Virus record (IMG/VR): IMGVR_UViG_3300033149_001173
Location: 1-50,355 of that record
Direction: 5' to 3' (one strand)
DNA: 50,355 nt
Origin: a virus
Positions 7,269 to 13,140 of the stretch are shown here, in pieces. The notes under the pieces are model-generated. The model was not told the origin of the DNA. It saw nothing but the letters and a program-made list of their open reading frames with translations, and searched no databases. The translations under genes and the position numbers were made by a program. Position 1 is the first letter of the stretch. Each line of letters begins with the position of its first letter.

Positions 7269-7439
7269 TTAGTTTAGTGATACATGTTTATCAGCCCAAT
7301 GGTAATCTAATCCGTGTGTTTTACAGAATTGCTCGTCCATTAAATCTGCTGTTTCTTCGAGAATATGTTCTGTCATTTTTGTTATCAATCTTGCTATTTC
7401 CTGTTCAGATAATTTACTTGATTCTTTGGGGTTATTCAT
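7269..7439 (-). CDS. 56-aa hypothetical protein
   Basis: ATG 7439 follows AAGGAATTAATTA and encodes a helical, acidic peptide (MNNPKESSKLSEQEIARL at its start) ending THGLDYHWADKHVSLN. A copy of the GC-rich repeat lies immediately upstream of the ribosome site, as at the 93-aa gene. Function unknown. Confidence 0.6.
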   Translation of the reverse strand: MNNPKESSKLSEQEIARLITKMTEHILEETADLMDEQFCKTHGLDYHWADKHVSLN

Positions 7440-7458
7440 TAATTAATTCCTTGTCTAT

Positions 7459-7484
7459 CGCCTCGGAAAGCCAGGGTTTTGGCC
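7459..7484 (-). repeat. Copy 2 of dispersed GC-rich repeat
   Basis: CGCCTCGGAAAGCCAGGG followed by TTTTGGCC. As with copy 1 it lies just upstream of a ribosome site, here of the 56-aa gene. Confidence 0.6.
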
Positions 7485-7571
7485 TCCACACTATATTGTA
7501 TGTGGAATCGGGAACCCCGTCAAGGAAAATCTGCCAGAAAACTTTAGATTGAGTGTTGTAGATACCTCCCA

Positions 7572-7612
7572 GCGCCTCCGAAAGCCTGTCCGAAGCGCCT
7601 CCGGAAGCCAGG
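7572..7612 (-). repeat. Copies 3a and 3b of dispersed GC-rich repeat
   Basis: GCGCCTCCGAAAGCC (7572-7586) and GCGCCTCCGGAAGCCAGG (7595-7612) stand in tandem, separated by TGTCCGAA. They lie within a GC-rich block about 130-170 bp upstream of the 56-aa gene. Confidence 0.6.
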
Positions 7613-7703
7613 CGGTTCGCCCCGCGCTCCCCCGCCCACCAATACAATCTATTATAAACTAATAAACATACCTATTAGCAGATATATTTATCTATCTATA
7701 ACT

Positions 7704-7740
7704 AATATGGGGCCAAGTCTTATTAACTTAGCCCCATATT
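7704..7740. terminator. Strong hairpin after gene 7752-7856
   Basis: AATATGGGGC (7704-7713) pairs perfectly with GCCCCATATT (7731-7740), and AAGT/ACTT can extend the stem inward. It begins 12 nt past the stop of the 34-aa gene on the minus strand. The following T-run is weak, so it may end transcription only partly or protect the mRNA 3' end. Confidence 0.55.
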
Positions 7741-7751
7741 CTTTTGTCTTG

Positions 7752-7856
7752 TCATTTAATGATTCTGATTCTAACAATGCCCGTCATTACCCCGATGCTA
7801 GTTAACATTGTGCACAATCCGATACCCCCGATTACACCCATAGCGAACATGAACAT
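7752..7856 (-). CDS. 34-aa membrane peptide
   Basis: A glycine- and isoleucine-rich hydrophobic span begins MFMFAMGVIGGIGLC and ends in a basic tail RIRIIK. AGGAGGTAATACT gives a strong ribosome site, which overlaps the end of the upstream gene. Glycine-zipper spacing suggests self-association in the membrane, but the role is unknown. Confidence 0.6.
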   Translation of the reverse strand: MFMFAMGVIGGIGLCTMLTSIGVMTGIVRIRIIK

Positions 7857-7860
7857 AGTA

Positions 7861-8022
7861 TTACCTCCTGAAAAGTCTGCCCATGAATCTACCTGTATAG
7901 TGCCCTACAATACGCCTTAAGATACGTTTAATCAATTTGCCACTAAACAAAGCGATAATGTCGTTAATGATTCGCAAAGTCGGATACATTATCGCCCTAA
8001 ATGAACGTAGCATCTTAAGCAT
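7861..8022 (-). CDS. 53-aa arginine-rich basic peptide
   Basis: ATG 8022 follows GAAAGGAAAATTAAC. The product starts MLKMLRSFRAIMYPTL and ends in a run of basic residues (RLFRR). It is cationic and amphipathic, compatible with membrane or nucleic-acid contact. It lies 1 nt from the 174-aa gene and 4 nt from the 34-aa gene, so all three form one unit. Confidence 0.55.
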   Translation of the reverse strand: MLKMLRSFRAIMYPTLRIINDIIALFSGKLIKRILRRIVGHYTGRFMGRLFRR

Positions 8023-8023
8023 G

Positions 8024-8548
8024 TTAATTTTCCTTTCTATCTTCCATTTTTGCTAATACCTCGTCTGCCCAAGCCTCGCCTGCGTAGTCCTGAATATACT
8101 CCTTTGCGACTTGCTTACCCTCGTTAAGGTCGCGGCGGATTGCGCTGCGCCTGCGGCGCTCAATCTCTCTTTCCGTAACGACTTCATTCGCAAGTTGCAG
8201 CGCTTCTTCACGGGACATTTCCGATAGGCTGCGCAGTTGTGCTGGCCGTTTGTATCGTCGGAAATAATCGTCGATGGCCCGCACTCCGCTCGTAACCTCT
8301 ACGGTGTCTGGCGCATTGGCCGCTCGGTAACCGGTAATCCGGTCATTGCCATAACGCGATAATCGCTTCTCTGGAATAATAATGTTTTGCGCCATCGCGT
8401 CGGAGACGGTGAAACCATACTTAGCGTAGGCTTCAGATGATTGTTCCAAAAACTTACGTTTTGATTCCGGGACGGGTTTGGCGCGCGAGCGGATTTCGTC
8501 GGCACGGCGCTTGGCATCGGGAGATAACCTCATTTTTACTCCTTCCAT
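8024..8548 (-). CDS. Hypothetical basic helical protein, 174 aa
   Basis: Two starts are possible: ATG 8548 behind AAAGGAGAATTAAG, used here, and ATG 8533 behind GGAGTAAAA. The protein is rich in Arg, Glu and Ala and mostly helical, with a cluster EREIERRRRSAIRRD near the C-terminus. Its DNA is visibly more GC-rich than the genes to its left, which suggests a different origin. No family recognised. Confidence 0.65.
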   Translation of the reverse strand: MEGVKMRLSPDAKRRADEIRSRAKPVPESKRKFLEQSSEAYAKYGFTVSDAMAQNIIIPEKRLSRYGNDRITGYRAANAPDTVEVTSGVRAIDDYFRRYKRPAQLRSLSEMSREEALQLANEVVTEREIERRRRSAIRRDLNEGKQVAKEYIQDYAGEAWADEVLAKMEDRKEN

Positions 8549-8583
8549 CTTAATTCTCCTTTCCGTTGTTCATGTTTTAGTTA

Positions 8584-8615
8584 ACTTAGAGTGTAAGGAA
8601 AATGTGGCATTTGCA
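8584..8615. repeat. Cassette 1, left arm of inverted repeat
   Basis: This 32-bp arm contains GAGTGTAAGGAAAATG and GGCATTTGCA. It matches the reverse complement of 9016-9047 with one mismatch. It lies 29 bp beyond the stop codon of gene 8645-8995. Confidence 0.9.
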
Positions 8616-8644
8616 TAGGTTAGCGGGTTAGTTACTTTACGATT

Positions 8645-8995
8645 TTACTTGGTCTTGGCAGTTTGCTGCGTATTCGTCTTGACAGTTTGCTGCTTCTTCA
8701 GGTCACTAAAATCAACCTTCTTTGGCGTTTTACTCTTTGATTGCCGACCGTTGACGGATAGCATTTCTGCGCCAGTCAATTGACGGGCGAACATACGAGC
8801 GCAATTAAGTGGTTTGTCCCTGCCCTTGTTCAATTCTGCGGCAATGGCCAGGACGTGCTCGGACGTTGGAATCTGGTCGGCGACACCGGCATCCTTCATC
8901 CGTTGACCAACGTTGCGCAGGACCTCAGCATGAGCATTCATCAGCATAACTGGCTTTTTTGGGTCGAGTGTAGCATCAGCGGGGATAATCAACAT
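8645..8995 (-). CDS. Cassette 1 hypothetical protein, 116 aa
   Basis: The protein begins MLIIPADATLDPKKPVML. It has a folded N-terminal two thirds and a disordered Lys/Thr/Gln-rich tail (KTNTQQTAKTK). ATG 8995 follows GGGAGGATAAGTT. The gene is the sole content of the first inverted-repeat cassette, with only 20 bp between its start and the right arm. No family recognised, and no transposase or recombinase motif. Confidence 0.65.
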   Translation of the reverse strand: MLIIPADATLDPKKPVMLMNAHAEVLRNVGQRMKDAGVADQIPTSEHVLAIAAELNKGRDKPLNCARMFARQLTGAEMLSVNGRQSKSKTPKKVDFSDLKKQQTVKTNTQQTAKTK

Positions 8996-9015
8996 AACTT
9001 ATCCTCCCAATGTGT

Positions 9016-9047
9016 TGCAAATGCCACATTTTCCTTACACTCCAAGT
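9016..9047. repeat. Cassette 1, right arm of inverted repeat
   Basis: Reverse complement of 8584-8615 with one mismatch in 32 bp. It directly abuts the first base of the next cassette's left arm at 9048. Confidence 0.9.
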
Positions 9048-9075
9048 GCCTTGCCTCTGATTAGAGGCTGATAAC
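9048..9075. repeat. Cassette 2, left arm of inverted repeat
   Basis: A 28-bp arm, perfectly complementary to 9567-9594 and unrelated to cassette 1. It contains the small palindrome CCTCTGATTAGAGG. It begins 8 bp past the stop of gene 9084-9320. Confidence 0.9.
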
Positions 9076-9083
9076 AGTTTGGA

Positions 9084-9320
9084 CTAATCTAAATCGGTGG
9101 GCATTTCAATGGGGAAATCCCCTTGTATCTGTCCACAATTTAGACAATAACCAAACTCAACGTAATCCCCCCCACCAATGCCCATATACATTGGCACATA
9201 CCCTTCGTAATCAATAGGAGTGCCATCGTCAGGTGGGTTATGGAAAAGGGAGAATCTGTCAGAGCACTTGGCTTGAACGTAAACCACCTTGTTAGACCTA
9301 CACCTTTGGCATCTTGTCAT
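9084..9320 (-). CDS. Cassette 2 zinc-ribbon protein, 78 aa
   Basis: Two CxxC knuckles, CQRC at residues 4-7 and CLNC near residue 60, frame a typical zinc ribbon. The stretch between them is rich in Gly, Tyr and Asp (GIGGGDYVEFGY). Zinc ribbons of this kind usually contact nucleic acid or protein partners. The start follows AAGGAGTCTTGAT. It shares its cassette with another cysteine-rich gene. Confidence 0.7.
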   Translation of the reverse strand: MTRCQRCRSNKVVYVQAKCSDRFSLFHNPPDDGTPIDYEGYVPMYMGIGGGDYVEFGYCLNCGQIQGDFPIEMPTDLD

Positions 9321-9331
9321 ATCAAGACTCC

Positions 9332-9532
9332 TTATGCTAGTGGTAGAACGGTCATGTAATCATGCACATGGCCGCAAACACAACACACGGGTGGGTAATC
9401 CCAGTCGCTATCGACAAAGATAGGATATACGTCTTCTCTGCCGATATCGACAGGCAGGCATTCGTTGCAGTATACTTCATCGTCGAATACACATGCCTCA
9501 AAGTCATATGCTTTGTAAGCAGGTAGCCTCAT
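9332..9532 (-). CDS. Cassette 2 cysteine-rich protein, 66 aa
   Basis: Cys-x-x-Cys pairs occur at CNEC (residues 22-25) and near CCVCGHVHD at the C-terminus, with nearby His residues, so zinc binding is likely. The centre is acidic. Similar small cysteine-rich proteins turn up in other phages without assigned role. ATG 9532 lies 34 bp from the right repeat arm, with AAGGAATGTTGCT as ribosome site. Confidence 0.65.
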   Translation of the reverse strand: MRLPAYKAYDFEACVFDDEVYCNECLPVDIGREDVYPIFVDSDWDYPPVCCVCGHVHDYMTVLPLA

Positions 9533-9566
9533 AGCAACATTCCTTGAGATGGTGGAATCTTGATAC

Positions 9567-9594
9567 GTTATCAGCCTCTAATCAGAGGCAAGGC
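9567..9594. repeat. Cassette 2, right arm of inverted repeat
   Basis: Perfect 28-bp reverse complement of 9048-9075, separated by only 3 bp from the left arm of cassette 3. Confidence 0.9.
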
Positions 9595-9597
9595 TTT

Positions 9598-9622
9598 GCC
9601 GATACCACCATTTACGGGGATT
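9598..9622. repeat. Cassette 3, left arm of inverted repeat
   Basis: A 25-bp arm, GCCGATACCACC then ATTTACGGGGATT. It matches the reverse complement of 10306-10330 with one mismatch and ends 20 bp past the stop of gene 9643-10266. Confidence 0.9.
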
Positions 9623-9642
9623 CCTCTATAAGGATTGAAGGG

Positions 9643-10266
9643 TTAAAAAGGCTCCGGGTCACCGTAACTGCGAAGGCAAGTTGCTGCATGTTGGAACACA
9701 CGCGCCTTTTCGTCTTTTCCTTCTTCTTTTACAACCCTTCCCAGTTCTTCGAGATACCTTGCGCACCTTTCCATAGTGTCATGGTCCAGTTTGTTTTTGG
9801 GCGGTTTGGCAGGGGAATCCAACGTATCTGCATCTTTAATCGCGCGATACACTAGATTCCACAAATTCTTTTGGTAGTCCTTTAGTCCGGACTTCCACAA
9901 GTATGGTCTCAGTAATTCTTGAGCCTTGTGCTTTAAATCGACATTCTCTTGTAACTGCACGTCGATTTGCTCGGTGCCCGGACCTCTCCAACGATAAACG
10001 TATGCACAATTATCGTCGTTATAAGCACCGTCTACGTTGTAGTCGAAAGGCCCAAGAAGGAAAAACCCCAATTCGGCAAGGAACGTTCTTATGCTCGTAT
10101 CCTTGGAATCATGTTCCGTTGCCGATGCGTAGAAATCCCAATCACTCTCAGGTTTGGCGGTCCCAAAGAATCGGGAACCGGTCAACCAGAAGTTGAATGG
10201 GGATTTCTCCATTTCGTCCAGGACGTTTTGCATCCTTGCGGTTTGCCCTTGCGTATTATGCAACAT
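9643..10266 (-). CDS. Cassette 3 nucleotidyltransferase-fold protein, 207 aa
   Basis: FWLTGSRFFGTAKPESDWDF carries the minimal nucleotidyltransferase signature: Gly30-Ser31, then Asp42 and Asp44 for metal binding. Asp102 in the strand IDVQL is a candidate third acidic residue. A helical C-terminal part (about 125-207) may be the partner or substrate domain. Enzymes of this superfamily move a nucleotide onto protein, RNA or small molecules; which applies here is unknown. ATG 10266 follows AAGGAGAGTCGAT. It is the only gene in the third cassette and the first in the leftward transcript. Confidence 0.75.
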   Translation of the reverse strand: MLHNTQGQTARMQNVLDEMEKSPFNFWLTGSRFFGTAKPESDWDFYASATEHDSKDTSIRTFLAELGFFLLGPFDYNVDGAYNDDNCAYVYRWRGPGTEQIDVQLQENVDLKHKAQELLRPYLWKSGLKDYQKNLWNLVYRAIKDADTLDSPAKPPKNKLDHDTMERCARYLEELGRVVKEEGKDEKARVFQHAATCLRSYGDPEPF

Positions 10267-10305
10267 ATCGACTCTCCTTAAACAGGGTTCCCGGTTGTGC
10301 CGAGA

Positions 10306-10330
10306 AATCCCCGTAAATGGAGGTATCGGC
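10306..10330. repeat. Cassette 3, right arm of inverted repeat
   Basis: Reverse complement of 9598-9622 with one mismatch in 25 bp. It lies 39 bp upstream of the nucleotidyltransferase start codon and marks the right end of the three-cassette array. Confidence 0.9.
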
Positions 10331-10687
10331 GTTTATCCACTTGTCAATGAACAAATCCTACCGGATTATCTATCTTAACGTGGAATAGTCTGTAATGAAT
10401 CATGTAGTTAATCCAATGTTGCGCAGGGGGTAAACCACTTAGTCGGCCCGTACGGTCTGCGGTTTCGGCCCGCTGCCAGCCGTAACAGATAAGGAGGATT
10501 ATCTAGATATTCACCAATCCCCGATAATCACTTATCTGATAGAGGACTAACAACCGACAAACCGCACACAACCCGTATCAGACCAAACTTAGGCCATGCG
10601 TCCTTGCACAGACCACCCAAGTTAAGGTACACAACCCGCTTTGTCAAAGACCACTAGGGCAGGCAAATTGCCCTATCCTCTACCTTA
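10331..10687 (-). ncRNA. Candidate structured noncoding RNA or long leader
   Basis: No gene is visible in these 357 bp, yet pairing is dense. A two-step hairpin forms from 10487-10503 with 10523-10537. GGTCTG (10454-10459) and the adjacent GCGGTTT can pair with CAGACC (10579-10584) and AAACCGC (10559-10565). TAGGGCA pairs with TGCCCTA at 10655-10675. The leftward promoter at 10688-10716 would transcribe it before entering cassette 3. I could not match it to a known RNA class. Confidence 0.5.
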
Positions 10688-10716
10688 AGTGTACCATAAG
10701 GGATTTTGCGCGTCAA
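10688..10716 (-). promoter_or_regulatory. Leftward sigma70-type promoter
   Basis: On the minus strand TTGACG (10711-10716) and TACACT (10688-10693) are 17 nt apart. A short inverted repeat CCTTA...TAAGG surrounds the -10 box. It would drive the candidate RNA and the inverted-repeat cassettes. Confidence 0.65.
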
Positions 10717-10810
10717 GAAAAAATCCTGGATTTTTTTTGATTCAGTTAGGGTTCTGTTAGGTGGCTTGTCGCATAGACCAAAATAGATAGGTTAATCTTC
10801 ATTTCCCCCC

Positions 10811-10845
10811 TTGACTTCCTCATTGTGACGGTGTATAATGAGGAT
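10811..10845 (+). promoter_or_regulatory. Rightward sigma70 promoter with inverted repeat around the -10 box
   Basis: TTGACT (10811-10816) and TATAAT (10834-10839) have ideal 17-nt spacing. TCCTCATT (10817-10824) and AATGAGGA (10838-10845) form an inverted repeat that covers the spacer start and the end of the -10 box, so a repressor site is plausible. It drives gene 10888-11163. Confidence 0.8.
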
Positions 10846-10887
10846 GGTGTAGGATCAGGCGAACGTTTTGTTAAAGGAGATTAAGTT

Positions 10888-11163
10888 ATGGATGCTTCAA
10901 CGATAATTGAAATGTGTTCGGAAGATACTCTTAAGGAATTGTCTGTTCTTATCAAATGTGAACAACAAAGACGTGAATCATTAAAACTAGGTTTATACAA
11001 GGATAATGAGGAATGTGAGGTTGCACCTGGTGATATGTCGTTAGATGATATATCTTGGCAAGATGTTAGTACGGTTGGTCAGTTACAAGACACTGTAATG
11101 ATTCTTAATGATAGTGGACTAGATAAGTTGAGTGGATTGGTTAATGGACGTTTGGCAATGTAA
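10888..11163 (+). CDS. Hypothetical acidic protein, 91 aa
   Basis: ATG 10888 follows AAAGGAGATTAAGTT and lies about 45 bp from the expected transcription start. The protein is acidic and helical with no cysteine motif or membrane span. It is the only gene behind its own strong promoter and faces the leftward module, a position often taken by early or regulatory phage genes. Family not recognised. Confidence 0.65.
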   Translation: MDASTIIEMCSEDTLKELSVLIKCEQQRRESLKLGLYKDNEECEVAPGDMSLDDISWQDVSTVGQLQDTVMILNDSGLDKLSGLVNGRLAM

Positions 11164-11629
11164 TGATGTGAATCAAGTTTGTAGACTTAGGGTATGTTTA
11201 TTTTTTGCACCATTTTTATGTTTATATGTTTATAGATTTCAGCGTTAGAGCATTTTTGTGTATATTTTTCAACGGTGTGATTCTATGTTGATAATTTTCA
11301 ACATTATGGCATTGAAGCCGCCCAAACACATAGATATGTCTACATACGCACGTATTATGGCATATTTACACTCAAATATGCACCCAAGTGCATACTATAG
11401 ACCCCACCAAAACAAGTATTCATTGTTAACATGTTAGTTATGTCGTATACTACATATAGTGTATTCACTCTTGGCATGGCAATTATATATTAAAGTATAT
11501 AATTTTCTGTACACAGAGGGGGGGTTCCAAAATTTTGTATATTTAAGTATATATTATTCGCCCCAATTCTGATAAATATCACTTATGTTGTATACCATAT
11601 ATTGTATACACACCTCTGAAACCTATTGT
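11164..11629. other. AT-rich noncoding region
   Basis: About 465 bp without a convincing gene. It contains runs of TATATA-type sequence, a small hairpin ATGTTGA/TTCAACAT near 11283-11305, and many TATA-like steps. An AT-rich stretch next to two repeat arrays would suit DNA unwinding at an origin, but nothing here proves that. Confidence 0.4.
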
Positions 11630-11791
11630 CCGAAAAATCACTGTCGGAAAACTGCTATCCGAAAAATCACTGTCGGAAATCTGCCGTCGGAAACCGTGCC
11701 GTCCGCGAAATGCGTCCGAGCGCCTCTTGTCGGCAATCTGCGGTCCGAAAAACCTTGTCGGAAATCTTGCGTCGGCGAAAGTCGCCTAGTG
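11630..11791. repeat. Tandem array of about ten degenerate 14-16 bp units
   Basis: Successive units start with GTCGGAAA or GTCCGAAA and end in variants of TCTGCC, for example GTCGGAAATCTGCC. Spacing is close to one and a half helical turns. Reading frames across it are repetitive and lack ribosome sites. The arrangement resembles iterons bound by a replication initiator, or a partition or silencing site. Confidence 0.7.
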
Positions 11792-11841
11792 TGCTCCGGC
11801 CACAGTTTCACATGGACCCTAATGATTAACTTCAATACCAT

Positions 11842-12166
11842 CCAGGTCATATGCAATCTGCTCCATGCCAAATTAAAATCCCATAGATTTCGCGTTTGGC
11901 ACGTTACTTGATTCACACCCCTTGGTTACTTTGCAAGTTTCGTGCCAAATTGAAATTCCGTGGATTTTGCGTTTGGCATAATGATTGCACACAAAGCGAG
12001 TGTGCAAGTTCCGTGCCAAGTAAATCGGCCCGATTCGTAAACCCTTTGTTTACAAGGACTTACGCGATTCTAAAAAACCGCCAGGACATATTGAATCTGC
12101 TCCATCAAAGTTTTTTCGTAAAATTGCCGTAAACCCTTTGTTTACAAGGGCTTACGCAATTCTAAA
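11842..12166. repeat. Three interleaved direct-repeat families
   Basis: Family A: 36 bp at 11866-11901 and 11943-11978 with 5 mismatches; each copy begins TGCCAAATT and ends GCGTTTGGCA, so its ends are inverted. Family B: 38 bp at 12037-12074 and 12129-12166 with 2 mismatches; each contains GTAAAC...GTTTAC. Family C: 25 bp at 11842-11866 and 12081-12105. A third partial A half-site lies near 12013. The set looks like protein-binding sites in a replication or control hub. Confidence 0.7.
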
Positions 12167-12180
12167 TTTCTCAGAAAAAC

Positions 12181-12463
12181 TAGGATCGCGTTTGACCGCC
12201 GGTCGATACAGTGTATAGTAGTAGTGGATTTGGAAGCGGTCTTTGGCAAGTGAACGCACGGCTAGGTAATGCGGAAAGTCTTGTGCTGGCGGACAGGTTG
12301 AGACCTTGGACTAGTAACCGCCGATGGACAGCCCTTGTGTGATCAGGGTGGTGGTGAGGGAGGCAAGGCAACCCGGACGCGATAGTACGGCATCGGGCAA
12401 GTAAGCAAGGTAGCCTAGCCTATGGTAGGTAACCGTGGGCTGTCTAACACAAGGAGCAGACCG
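12181..12463 (+). promoter_or_regulatory. GC-rich structured leader of the 12.5-14.0 kb operon
   Basis: No gene is seen in this 283-bp stretch. GACAGCCC (12327-12334) can pair with GGGCTGTC (12437-12444). The next bases TTGTGT (12335-12340) can pair with ACACAA (12447-12452), which overlaps the AAGGAG ribosome site of the first gene. The order of the arms makes the pairings either a pseudoknot or alternatives, so a translational switch is possible. Ligand, if any, unknown. Confidence 0.5.
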
Positions 12464-12625
12464 ATGGAGTGCATGACAGCAGAGCAATTGTGGCTTGTGG
12501 TCGATGAGGCTATGGTGGACGCCAGGGATTACTACAGAGAGCGAGATCCGGTCGCTCTGACGGATGCGTTACACCGTGCGTATACGACCGCCCAAGAGGC
12601 GTTGGCCAAGATGTCGGAGGCGTAA
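12464..12625 (+). CDS. 53-aa hypothetical protein, first gene of GC-rich operon
   Basis: ATG 12464 follows AAGGAGCAGACCG; an upstream in-frame ATG lacks a ribosome site and lies in the leader. The product begins MECMTAEQLWLVVDEAM and is acidic and helical. Codon use is richer in G and C than in the structural genes. Function unknown. Confidence 0.6.
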   Translation: MECMTAEQLWLVVDEAMVDARDYYRERDPVALTDALHRAYTTAQEALAKMSEA

Positions 12626-12635
12626 CGACAGTGGA

Positions 12636-12679
12636 CGGCATAAGGGCAAGAGTGTTATTGTCCTCTTGCCCTTATGCCG
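12636..12679 (+). other. Perfect 17-bp hairpin between operon genes
   Basis: CGGCATAAGGGCAAGAG (12636-12652) is perfectly complementary to 12663-12679 across a 10-nt loop. No T-run follows, so it is not a standard terminator. It lies between two genes of one operon and could be an RNase III site, an mRNA-stability element or an attenuator for downstream genes. Confidence 0.75.
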
Positions 12680-12704
12680 CAGTGCTAACATAAGGAGCGG
12701 ACCG

Positions 12705-12932
12705 ATGGAAACCCCGGAGATTCTCGAACGAACGCACGTAGTGTGCTCTTATGGTGGCGAGTTGCCACAAATCGCCCGTGACGTTCTGCGCGACTTGCTG
12801 AGCGCAACGGCCCGGCGGACACTTGCGCAGACACTCAAATCGGCCGCAAAAGAGACAAGAGTGTCGGGTTGTCCAGAAACCGCAAAAGAGTTTCGGGCTT
12901 TGATTCCGCTTGTCTGGCAAGAGGGAGCCTAA
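12705..12932 (+). CDS. 75-aa hypothetical protein
   Basis: ATG 12705 follows AAGGAGCGGACCG, nearly the same start module as the 53-aa gene (AAGGAGCAGACCG). The protein is helical and basic, with one patch of Arg and Thr in the centre. No family recognised. Confidence 0.6.
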   Translation: METPEILERTHVVCSYGGELPQIARDVLRDLLSATARRTLAQTLKSAAKETRVSGCPETAKEFRALIPLVWQEGA

Positions 12933-12934
12933 TC

Positions 12935-13129
12935 ATGCGAAAATTGCTAAATCAAGAAGTCAAAATGCCCACCTACAAAGCGGACGAATGGAGCGATGGG
13001 CAATGGGCAGTTTGGTGGTGGCGATGGTCTGGCTGGACTATCCTGAAACTCTGCGATAGCCAAGAGGCGGCAGAGCGGCTGGCCGCTGCGATGGAGAGCG
13101 ATGCGGGCGATTTCGCCAGCAATTATTAA
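12935..13129 (+). CDS. 64-aa tryptophan-rich hypothetical protein
   Basis: The start ATG 12935 is preceded by GGGAGCCTAATC. The segment WSDGQWAVWWWRWSGWTILK packs seven tryptophans into 20 residues, followed by a helix with Ala and Glu. Such density is unusual and might favour a membrane interface or a compact aromatic fold. Function unknown. Confidence 0.6.
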   Translation: MRKLLNQEVKMPTYKADEWSDGQWAVWWWRWSGWTILKLCDSQEAAERLAAAMESDAGDFASNY

Positions 13130-13140
13130 GGAGCCTAGCA

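Larger units (their letters stand above)
7440..7703. other. Intergenic region with GC-rich repeats, no convincing gene
   Basis: This 264-bp gap holds repeat copies 2 and 3 and a GC-rich block next to AT-rich DNA. A reading frame across it on the minus strand has no ribosome site, would need a TTG start, and consists mainly of translated repeat, so I do not call it. The region is probably leader sequence of the gene at 7269-7439. Confidence 0.5.

Noticed and set aside
7432-7647. 71-codon leftward reading frame across the GC-rich repeats.
   Set aside because: It would need a TTG start with no ribosome site, and most of its sequence is translated repeat units.
8584-10330. Integron cassette array with attC sites, or insertion sequences.
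   Set aside because: attC sites are compact folded sites at one end of each cassette with GTTRRRY-type cores; here the two arms of each repeat lie on opposite sides of the gene. No transposase, integrase or target duplication is seen.
10331-10880. Group I or group II intron.
   Set aside because: I found no recognisable conserved core (P/Q/R/S elements or domain V) and no split gene.
11585-11916. Overlapping reading frames on both strands through the tandem array.
   Set aside because: They are by-products of the 14-16 bp repeat, have no ribosome sites, and encode repetitive low-complexity sequence.
12181-12463. RNase P RNA: GGAAAGTC, ACCGCCGATGG and GATCAGG resemble parts of bacterial RNase P RNA.
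   Set aside because: The P4 partner strand needed for AAGTCTTGTG is not present (CACAAG is followed by GAG, not CTT), the length is too short for a standard molecule, and the universal ACAGAA segment is missing. A covariance search would settle it.
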